A DNA stretch of 6,974 nucleotides from Gammaproteobacteria bacterium (lineage in GTDB: Bacteria; Pseudomonadota; Gammaproteobacteria; Pseudomonadales; Pseudohongiellaceae). Under the pieces are notes generated by a model. It worked only from the letters and a program-made list of their open reading frames with translations. It made no database searches and was not told where the DNA came from. A program made the translations under genes and the position numbers. Below, piece after piece: positions 1 through 5,083 of the stretch (positions are counted from its first letter, which is position 1; every line of letters begins with the position of its first letter). The stretch spans positions 1 through 6,974 of the forward strand of contig CANCGR010000132.1 of NCBI GenBank assembly GCA_947377625.1, read 5' to 3'.

Positions 1-47
1 CTGCCTTGGTGGCCATGCGGCGAACTGAGTGGCTGCGAAACATTCAT
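1..47 (-). CDS. rsxD: RsxD/RnfD, electron transport complex membrane subunit (N-terminal 15 codons only)
   Basis: Only the start of this gene is in the window. An ATG at 47-45 overlaps the rsxC stop codon as ATGA, and a Shine-Dalgarno AAGGA lies 9 bases upstream. The 15 visible residues read MNVSQPLSSPHGHQG. The SSPH-H pattern resembles the SSPYTH segment near the N-terminus of E. coli RsxD. In the family, RsxD is an inner-membrane subunit carrying a covalently bound FMN and forms part of the electron and ion path. The identification rests on this short match plus its fixed place after rsxC in the operon. The membrane segments and the flavin-attachment site lie beyond the left edge. Confidence 0.85.
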   Translation of the reverse strand, partial: MNVSQPLSSPHGHQG

Positions 48-1621
48 GGCGCAGGGTCCTTGTTGTTGTCTGCCACCGCTTGCTTGAGTGCTGCCTTTTT
101 GGCTTGTACACGAGCCAAGGCTGCTGCCACGGCATTCTGGGCGGCAGTAGAGCTTGTGCTGGTGGTTTCCTGTTTCTGTTTTGCCAGTGTGGCGCGTTCA
201 GCACGCCGTTGTTCATCCTGCGCCTGTTCGATGGCTTTGCGTTGCTGATGCGCGTCGAACCGTTGCCTGGAATAAACGGCCCGCTGCTGCTTGTCATGCA
301 CTTGCGCCAGCTCGGCCTTGGCCGCGCGGTAATACTGCACCAGCGGAATATGGCTGGGGCATACATAAGCACAGGCGCCGCATTCGATGCAGTCGTTGAG
401 ATTGTGCGCTTGCGCCTTGTCGAATTCTTTACTGCGCGCAAACCAGTACAGCTGTTGTGGCAACAGCAGTGCCGGACACACCTCAACACAGTAACCGCAG
501 CGGATGCAGGCCTGTGCCGGTGGGGGCGTGGGCAGTTCTTGTGCCGTGGTGGCGATAATGCAATTGGTGAGTTTGGTTACCGGCAGTTGCGCATGCGGCA
601 GCAACATGCCCATCAGCGGGCCGCCACTGATCAGTTGCGACAAACGCATTGGGTCTACAGCGCTTTGTTGCAACAACGCACTCACAGGTGTGCCGATCAA
701 GACTTCGTAATTGGCGGCTTCATTAACTGCAGCACCGGTAATGGTAATGATGCGCGACAACAGTGCCTCGCCACGCAGCACTGCGCGTGCAATCGCAAAG
801 GCAGTGCAGACGTTATGGCACAGCACACCGCTTGCCACCGGCAAAGTGTCAGCAGAAAAGGCCTTGCCGGTTAGCATATATATCAACTGCTTTTCGGCGC
901 CGGACGGATAGAGCGCAGGGATAACCATTACTTGCAAACGTGAATCGTCGGCGTGTTTGCGCAGCGCAGCAATAGCTTGCGGCTTGTTGTCTTCGATGCC
1001 GATCAGGCAGCGCGCGGCGCCGGTGAGCTGCAGCAAAATGAGGCAGCCATTGATGACATCCCCGGCTCGTTCGCGCAGCAGGGCCTCATCGGCAGTGATG
1101 TACGGCTCGCACTCCGCCGCATTAATTACCAGCGTGTCGATGTTGTGCAGTGCGCAGCGCACTTTGTTGTGGGCGGGAAACCCTGCACCACCAAGACCGC
1201 TGATGCCGGCCTCAAAAATGCGCTGGATCAAGGTGTCGCTATCGGTATGCAGGTAATCAAGTGGCGGTAGTTTTGGCCAGCTCGTGTCAGAAGCATCAGT
1301 ATCAATTACCACGCACAACTCGCGCAGGCCCGACATGTTGGGCACTTGCTGTTCGGTGATTGCGCTGACAACACCGGCAGCCGGAGCATGCGCAGTAACG
1401 CCCATGGTTGGCGAGCCCAGCGCAAGCACCTGACCTTTATGTACGCGCGCTCCCAATTGCACGCACAGTTGCGGCTTGTTGAAGTCACTTTGACTTACTG
1501 GCACAAACAATTGCGGCGGCAATGCAGCTTTGCGGATCACGCCTTGCAATGATTGCTGCTTGTTGGCGGGCGGGCTAATGCCGCCTGCCATGGTCCACAG
1601 CTTGGGCGTTGCATTGTTCAT
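44..1621 (-). CDS. rsxC: RsxC/RnfC, peripheral FMN and iron-sulfur subunit of the Rsx/Rnf complex
   Basis: This 525-residue protein is the cytoplasmic subunit expected to exchange electrons with NADH or another soluble donor and pass them to RsxB. An N-terminal RnfC barrel-sandwich region (about 10-90) carries the GGISPP start and a VTAHAPAAGVV stretch. A nucleotide/FMN-binding domain related to NuoF and NqrF-type dehydrogenase subunits follows, with GLGGAGFP at 142-149 and INAAECEPY at 166-174. Two 4Fe-4S motifs sit at C372/C375/C378/C382 and C411/C414/C417/C421. After residue 440 there is a charged, Gln/Ala-rich helical tail ending near 525 with one AVAAALARVQAKKAA unit. E. coli RsxC is about 740 residues because this tail is greatly expanded by repeats; this is the short form. 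The ATG at 1621 overlaps the rsxB stop, and GGGAG lies 7 bases upstream. The stop overlaps the rsxD start, so translation is probably coupled on both sides. Confidence 0.97.
   Translation of the reverse strand: MNNATPKLWTMAGGISPPANKQQSLQGVIRKAALPPQLFVPVSQSDFNKPQLCVQLGARVHKGQVLALGSPTMGVTAHAPAAGVVSAITEQQVPNMSGLRELCVVIDTDASDTSWPKLPPLDYLHTDSDTLIQRIFEAGISGLGGAGFPAHNKVRCALHNIDTLVINAAECEPYITADEALLRERAGDVINGCLILLQLTGAARCLIGIEDNKPQAIAALRKHADDSRLQVMVIPALYPSGAEKQLIYMLTGKAFSADTLPVASGVLCHNVCTAFAIARAVLRGEALLSRIITITGAAVNEAANYEVLIGTPVSALLQQSAVDPMRLSQLISGGPLMGMLLPHAQLPVTKLTNCIIATTAQELPTPPPAQACIRCGYCVEVCPALLLPQQLYWFARSKEFDKAQAHNLNDCIECGACAYVCPSHIPLVQYYRAAKAELAQVHDKQQRAVYSRQRFDAHQQRKAIEQAQDEQRRAERATLAKQKQETTSTSSTAAQNAVAAALARVQAKKAALKQAVADNNKDPAP
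57..61 (-). promoter_or_regulatory. Ribosome-binding site of rsxD
   Basis: AAGGA on the minus strand, 9 bases before the rsxD ATG and inside the 3' end of rsxC. It supports the ATG at 47 as the rsxD start and therefore the ATGA overlap. Confidence 0.75.
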
Positions 1622-2217
1622 GCATTCACTCCCGGGTTGCGATCAGTGGCAATGAGTGCGATAGCAGCGAGCCGGGAATCAGGCTGCGGCCAATGCCAGC
1701 TCTGCAACTGTGTTTGCGCTGGCAGCATGTCGATGCAATCCACCGGGCAGGGTTCCACACACAAATCACAACCGGTGCATTCACTGACAATCACCGTGTG
1801 CATGTGTTTGGCGCTGCCGAGGATGGCATCTACCGGGCAGGCCTGGATGCACTTGGTGCAGCCAATGCATTCGTCTTCACGGATATAGGCAATTTTGCGC
1901 GCACTCTCGATGCCGTGCGTGCGATCCAGCGGCAATGCCTGAGTGCCTAGCAGTGTGGCGAGTGCCTTGATGGTGGAGGCGCCGCCCGGCGGACATTTGT
2001 TGATGGCAGCGCCCGCCGCTATCGACACTGCATAGGGCTTGCAGCCAGGATGACCACATTGGCCGCATTGTGTTTGTGGCAGCAGCGCGTTGATCTGATC
2101 AACCAGCGTCTTGTCTTCAGCCGGAAATTTGCGTGCGGCCAAGCTCAGCACAGCGGCGGCGGCCAGCGCGAGAGCCAGCAATACGATCATGGGTGGAATG
2201 AGTGCGGCAAGGTCCAT
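1618..2217 (-). CDS. rsxB: RsxB/RnfB, ferredoxin-like subunit of the Rsx/Rnf complex
   Basis: This 199-residue protein is anchored in the inner membrane by one N-terminal hydrophobic helix (about residues 5-28) and has a cytoplasmic iron-sulfur domain. The Fes domain has cysteines C51, C54, C59 and C75 in the QCGQCGHPGC and KCPPGG contexts. Two ferredoxin-type 4Fe-4S motifs follow: C117/C120/C123/C127 in CIGCTKCIQACP and C147/C150/C153/C157 in CTGCDLCVEPCP. All cluster ligands expected for RnfB are present. The length is close to E. coli RsxB (192 residues). RsxB relays electrons between RsxC and the membrane core. It begins 3 bases after the rsxA stop and its stop overlaps the rsxC start as ATGA. 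The ribosome-binding sequence is weak, so it probably depends on coupling to rsxA. Confidence 0.97.
   Translation of the reverse strand: MDLAALIPPMIVLLALALAAAAVLSLAARKFPAEDKTLVDQINALLPQTQCGQCGHPGCKPYAVSIAAGAAINKCPPGGASTIKALATLLGTQALPLDRTHGIESARKIAYIREDECIGCTKCIQACPVDAILGSAKHMHTVIVSECTGCDLCVEPCPVDCIDMLPAQTQLQSWHWPQPDSRLAAIALIATDRNPGVNA
1629..1633 (-). promoter_or_regulatory. Ribosome-binding site of rsxC
   Basis: GGGAG on the minus strand, 7 bases before the rsxC ATG and within the last codons of rsxB. It is the clearest ribosome-binding sequence within the rsx genes and fixes the start at 1621. Confidence 0.75.
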
Positions 2218-2220
2218 TGA

Positions 2221-2796
2221 TTACACCAGAGCGGCGAAGCCCATAAGGGCCAGCGACATCAACCCGGCAGTGATCAACGCAATGGCTGAACCCTGGAAAG
2301 GCTCAGGCACGTCTGCAAACGCCAGTCGCTCACGCAGCGCGCAGAATAATATCAACACCAGCGAAAAACCTGCTGCAGCGCCAAAACCGTAGAGTGCAGA
2401 TTCCACCAACGTGTTGGCCTTGTTGTCGTTGATCAGCGCCACGCCGAGCGCTGCGCAGTTGACAGTGATCAGCGGCAGGCCGCTGCCAAGGGCGCGATGC
2501 AGCAGCGGTGCTTGTTTGTGCAGCGCGGCCTGCGTGATTTTCATCACCACGATGATGATCAGCATGTAAACCAGTGTGCGCAGCCAGGGCAGATCGAAAG
2601 GCAGCAGCAGATAGCGGAAAGCCAGCCAGTTGCAGACGGACGACAGTGTCAGCATGAACGTGGTAGCGACTGCCATTGCAACGGCCGCTGCCGGTTTGTC
2701 GGACGCATGAATGAGTGGACCCACACCGAGCAGCTGCGTCAAGGCAAGGTTGTTGACGAGCATCGCGCCGATCAGCAAGAGCAGGATGTCAGTCAT
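2221..2796 (-). CDS. rsxA: RsxA/RnfA, integral membrane subunit of the Rsx/Rnf complex, lacking a conserved cysteine
   Basis: This 191-residue hydrophobic protein has about six membrane helices and aligns with E. coli RsxA (193 residues) along its whole length. Shared segments are MTD at the N-terminus, LVNN at 13-16, LPLIT.NCA.LGVAL around 107-121, RERLA.ADVP.PF.G.AIALITAGLMSLA and MGF near the end. RnfA is homologous to NqrE. In NqrE, Cys26 and a second cysteine in the LIT.NCA motif bind a membrane-embedded [2Fe-2S] cluster shared with the partner subunit (RnfE/NqrD). Here the second cysteine is present (C114) but the first position is Gly26, in LLGVGPL rather than the usual FLGLCPF. The remaining fold looks intact with no frameshift. 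This is the first gene of the rsx cluster; upstream lie 63 non-coding bases and then gloA on the same strand. The ribosome-binding sequence before ATG 2796 is poor (ACGACGGACC). Confidence 0.96.
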   Translation of the reverse strand: MTDILLLLIGAMLVNNLALTQLLGVGPLIHASDKPAAAVAMAVATTFMLTLSSVCNWLAFRYLLLPFDLPWLRTLVYMLIIIVVMKITQAALHKQAPLLHRALGSGLPLITVNCAALGVALINDNKANTLVESALYGFGAAAGFSLVLILFCALRERLAFADVPEPFQGSAIALITAGLMSLALMGFAALV

Positions 2797-2859
2797 GGTC
2801 CGCCGTCGTGGTTCGCAGGGGGATTGTGCTTGCGCATCAAAATCCCGGGGAAAATCGCG
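2797..2859 (-). other. Spacer between gloA and rsxA
   Basis: These 63 non-coding bases lie between two same-strand genes. There is no stem followed by a T-run, so no intrinsic terminator after gloA is visible. No good sigma-70 promoter for rsxA is visible either. The stretch contains GATTTT twice at a 12-base period around CCCCGG (2839-2856). Whether rsxA is transcribed from here or by readthrough from gloA cannot be decided from the sequence. Confidence 0.4.
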
Positions 2860-3243
2860 TTATTTGCGTTCGATCAATTCGATCTTGTAACCATCGGGAT
2901 CTTCAACGAAAGCAATCACGCCGCCGCCGAATTTCATCGGGCCGGCCGGCCTTGTTACCTTGCCCCCCTTGGCAGTGATGTCTTCGCAAGCTTTGTAGAC
3001 ATCAGGCAAGCCGATGGCGATGTGACCGAAGGCAGTGCCCAGCTCATAACTCTTTGTATCCCAATTATGGGTCAGTTCCAGCACCGTATGGTCTGCTTCA
3101 CTGCCGTAGCCAACGAAGGCGAGGGTGAAGCGGCCATCCGGAAAATCCTGTTTGCGCAGCAGCTGCATGCCGAAGATGTTGGTGTAGAAATCCAGTGATT
3201 TTTCAAGATCGCTTACACGGATCATGGTGTGGAGAATGCGCAT
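2860..3243 (-). CDS. gloA: Lactoylglutathione lyase (glyoxalase I), Ni-type
   Basis: This 127-residue cytosolic enzyme isomerises the hemithioacetal of methylglyoxal and glutathione to S-lactoylglutathione, the first step of methylglyoxal detoxification. It is a two-module VOC-fold protein. The four metal ligands known from E. coli GloA fall at the same residue numbers: H5, E56, H74 and E122. The contexts are ILHTMIRV, VLELTHNW, FGHIAI and GYKIELIE. It lacks the insertions of the longer Zn-type (eukaryotic and Pseudomonas GloA3-like) enzymes, so a Ni/Co-activated form is expected. The ATG at 3243 has AGGA 6 bases upstream. It is divergent from the cyclophilin gene and lies 63 bp upstream of rsxA on the same strand, so readthrough into the rsx genes is possible but unproven. 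Confidence 0.97.
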   Translation of the reverse strand: MRILHTMIRVSDLEKSLDFYTNIFGMQLLRKQDFPDGRFTLAFVGYGSEADHTVLELTHNWDTKSYELGTAFGHIAIGLPDVYKACEDITAKGGKVTRPAGPMKFGGGVIAFVEDPDGYKIELIERK

Positions 3244-3249
3244 GAATAG

Positions 3250-3253
3250 TCCT
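3250..3253 (-). promoter_or_regulatory. Ribosome-binding site of gloA
   Basis: AGGA on the minus strand, 6 bases before the gloA ATG. It agrees with the start inferred from the metal ligand His5, which fixes the N-terminus. Confidence 0.7.
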
Positions 3254-3345
3254 GATGGTGGTTGTATTAAGGACCAATTAAACTACAGGTTGTGCGGCCG
3301 GAGTAGCAGCAATGCAGCTATGGTAGCCTTGCCGCTGCGATTCCT

Positions 3346-3349
3346 GGAG
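3346..3349 (+). promoter_or_regulatory. Ribosome-binding site that decides the cyclophilin start
   Basis: GGAG, 6 bases before ATG 3356. The alternative in-frame ATGs at 3224 and 3320 lack such a sequence, and starting there would place extra residues in front of a normal signal peptide. Confidence 0.75.
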
Positions 3350-3355
3350 AAAACA

Positions 3356-4333
3356 ATGCGAAACAAGAACCATAAGCGCGCTTGGGCGCTGCTGATCCCG
3401 TTGCTGTTGGTGCTGGCCAAGCCCGCGCTGGCGCAAAAATATGTGTGCATGCAGTCAACGCAGGGTGAGTGGTGTGTGGAGCTGCTGCGCTCGGCGGCGC
3501 CCAATACTGTCACCAATTTTCTGCGCTATGTGAACGATGGCAGGTATACCAACAATCTGGTGCACCGCAGTGTGCCGGGTTTTGTGATTCAGGGTGGTGG
3601 TTTCAGCCTGGATACCAACGTGGTCAACGCGCTTGCCAGCTACGGCACCATCAACAACGAGTTTAACCGCACCAACGTGCGTGGCACCGTGGCGATGGCC
3701 AAGACCAGCGATCCCAACAGCGCAACCAGTCAATGGTTTGTCAATCTGTCCAACAACAATACCTTTCTTGATTTGTCAGCCAATGGCAGCTTCACGGTGT
3801 TTGCCAATGTGGTTTATGGCATGGACAAGGTCGACAAGATCGCCGGTTTGCGCATAGCGAACTTGTCCTCATCGCTGGGCAGTGCCTTTGCGGAAATGCC
3901 GGTGGATGCGCCTGCCAACGTTAACCAGCTGACTGTGCAAAATCTGGTGCTGGTAACACGTGCCTACACTACCGATGTGTTGCCGGGTAGCACGGTGCAG
4001 CCTTATCACTGCAGCGCGCCGGTAAACAATGAAGCCTTGACTGAGCTGTGTAGCAACTCGGTGACGTTCCCGCTTAGCCTGCAAGGTGGCGGCGCCTATG
4101 AAGTAACGCTGGATCTGGTCGCCACAGCACCCGCGATGGTGTTCGGGGTCAGGGCCGGCAGTCTCAAGCCGCTGGCTTTGCTGCCAAACACCTACGCCAG
4201 TTTTAATCCGGTGACCAATGTGGCAGTTATTCCATCGGTGCGTGTGGGTTCGGTCATTTACGACAACGTGCAATTGTTGATGACCAACGCAGCGACGCAG
4301 CAACTCACTTTGCAGAGCTTCAAACAGCGCTGA
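3356..4333 (+). CDS. Exported cyclophilin-type peptidyl-prolyl cis-trans isomerase with C-terminal extension
   Basis: This 325-residue protein begins with a clear signal peptide: basic MRNKNHKR, a hydrophobic core at 10-22, and AKPALA with likely cleavage after Ala26. The cyclophilin domain spans about 28-203. Active-site positions of human cyclophilin A are matched by R71, F76 and Q79 in HRSVPGFVIQGGGF, by Q126 and F128 in TSQWF, and by the VFANVVYGMD segment. The human tryptophan that favours cyclosporin binding is Phe137 here, as in bacterial cyclophilins. It should catalyse prolyl isomerisation in the periplasm. Residues 204-325 are an extension absent from ordinary PpiA (about 190 residues). 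It is beta-rich and has Cys219 and Cys232. An upstream in-frame ATG at 3224 would add 44 residues, but GGAG lies 6 bases before ATG 3356 and the signal peptide starts there, so I chose 3356. The stop overlaps the next start as TGATG. There is no symbol because the architecture differs from ppiA. Confidence 0.93.
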   Translation: MRNKNHKRAWALLIPLLLVLAKPALAQKYVCMQSTQGEWCVELLRSAAPNTVTNFLRYVNDGRYTNNLVHRSVPGFVIQGGGFSLDTNVVNALASYGTINNEFNRTNVRGTVAMAKTSDPNSATSQWFVNLSNNNTFLDLSANGSFTVFANVVYGMDKVDKIAGLRIANLSSSLGSAFAEMPVDAPANVNQLTVQNLVLVTRAYTTDVLPGSTVQPYHCSAPVNNEALTELCSNSVTFPLSLQGGGAYEVTLDLVATAPAMVFGVRAGSLKPLALLPNTYASFNPVTNVAVIPSVRVGSVIYDNVQLLMTNAATQQLTLQSFKQR

Positions 4334-5076
4334 TGCCGGCGACTTTGCCAGGCGCAGCCGTGCAGCTGCCAGCCAGTGGACACGTGCATCTGTGGTTGGC
4401 GCCTGAGTGGAGTGCGCTTTCAGCCGAGCGCCAACAACATTATGCCGCTTGGCTGAATGAAGAAGAGCGCGAGCGCTGGCAGCGTTTCAAATTTGCTGCC
4501 GACCGCCAGCGATTCTTGCAAGCGCGCGCACTGGTGCGCAGTGTGCTGGCCGCTTATTTGCAGCAACTGCCGGCCGAGTTAAGGTTCACACGCAATCAAT
4601 ATGGCAAGCCGCAGTTGCTGCAACAGGCGCCAGCGCCTATCAAGTTCAATCTCAGTCACACCCAGGGTTTACTGGCACTGGTGGTCACCCTTGAGGCCGA
4701 AGTGGGTGTTGATGTAGAGGCCGTTACTCGCAATGTTGAGACAGTGGCTTTGGCGGAGCGGTTTTTCGCGCCAGTGGAAGCTGCGCTTGTCAAAGCTTGT
4801 AGCGATGGGGCACAGACTGATTGTTTCTTCCGGTTATGGACGCTCAAGGAAGCTTACGTAAAAGCGCGAGGACTTGGCTTGCAGCTGGGCCTCGATGCAT
4901 TCGCATTCAACTTCAATGCCGAACAACCCCAACTCAGTTTTGTCGATGCCAGTGATGATCCTGCGTGCTGGAGCTTTATGCAGTTGCAGCACGCAGAACG
5001 TTTTCGTATTGCACTGGCCGTGCAAGCTGCAGGCATAAGCAACACACAACTGACCTTGCTTACGCCTGCCTTTTAA
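4333..5076 (+). CDS. 4'-phosphopantetheinyl transferase, Sfp/EntD superfamily
   Basis: This 247-residue cytosolic enzyme transfers phosphopantetheine from coenzyme A to a serine of carrier proteins, making them active for fatty-acid, polyketide or nonribosomal peptide synthesis. The length fits the two-domain Sfp type (about 225-250 residues) rather than the small AcpS type. The superfamily motifs are present in order: KFNLSHTQG at 104-112, GVDVEAV at 125-131, and FFRLWTLKEAYVKARGLGL at 165-183. Expected metal ligands are D127, E129 and E173. The N-terminal half contains the ERxRxxRFKF-like stretch typical of the family. The ATG overlaps the cyclophilin stop (TGATG) and has no strong ribosome-binding sequence of its own, so it is probably translated by coupling. 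No carrier protein, NRPS or PKS gene is visible nearby, so its target cannot be read from context. Confidence 0.95.
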   Translation: MPATLPGAAVQLPASGHVHLWLAPEWSALSAERQQHYAAWLNEEERERWQRFKFAADRQRFLQARALVRSVLAAYLQQLPAELRFTRNQYGKPQLLQQAPAPIKFNLSHTQGLLALVVTLEAEVGVDVEAVTRNVETVALAERFFAPVEAALVKACSDGAQTDCFFRLWTLKEAYVKARGLGLQLGLDAFAFNFNAEQPQLSFVDASDDPACWSFMQLQHAERFRIALAVQAAGISNTQLTLLTPAF

Positions 5077-5083
5077 CGGTTGT

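Larger units (their letters stand above)
3244..3355. promoter_or_regulatory. Divergent intergenic region between gloA and the cyclophilin gene
   Basis: These 112 non-coding bases must hold the upstream signals for both directions, since both genes read away from it. The part nearest gloA is AT-rich (TATTAAGGACCAATTAAACT on the plus strand) and contains TAATAC on the minus strand at 3269-3264, which could be a -10 box. I see no convincing -35 at normal spacing on either strand and no palindromic operator. Promoter placement is therefore inference from gene layout only. Confidence 0.45.

Noticed and set aside
29..874. A 281-codon open frame on the plus strand with no stop
   Set aside because: It lies wholly antisense to rsxC, whose iron-sulfur and FMN motifs are unmistakable. 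The translated plus-strand frame is rich in Cys, His, Arg and Gln with no domain pattern, as expected for the shadow of a GC-rich gene.
2839..2856. GATTTT-CCCCGG-GATTTT around a CCCGGG palindrome after gloA, considered as a terminator
   Set aside because: The GATTTT copies are direct, not inverted, the palindrome is only 6 bases, and no T-run follows a stem, so it would not form a terminator hairpin.
2940..2955. The GGCCGGCCGGCC tract as a possible regulatory palindrome or repeat
   Set aside because: It sits inside gloA, coding the conserved RPAGP stretch. Its self-complementarity follows from GC-rich codons for Arg, Pro, Ala and Gly.
2497..3198. A 233-codon open frame on the plus strand
   Set aside because: It is antisense to rsxA, the gloA-rsxA spacer and most of gloA, all well supported on the other strand. 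It has no ribosome-binding site and its composition (Gln/His/Arg-rich) is typical of antisense reading.
3224..3355. The longer cyclophilin reading frame starting at ATG 3224
   Set aside because: It would overlap the gloA start region, has no ribosome-binding site, and would put 44 residues ahead of a well-formed signal peptide. ATG 3356 has GGAG at proper spacing.
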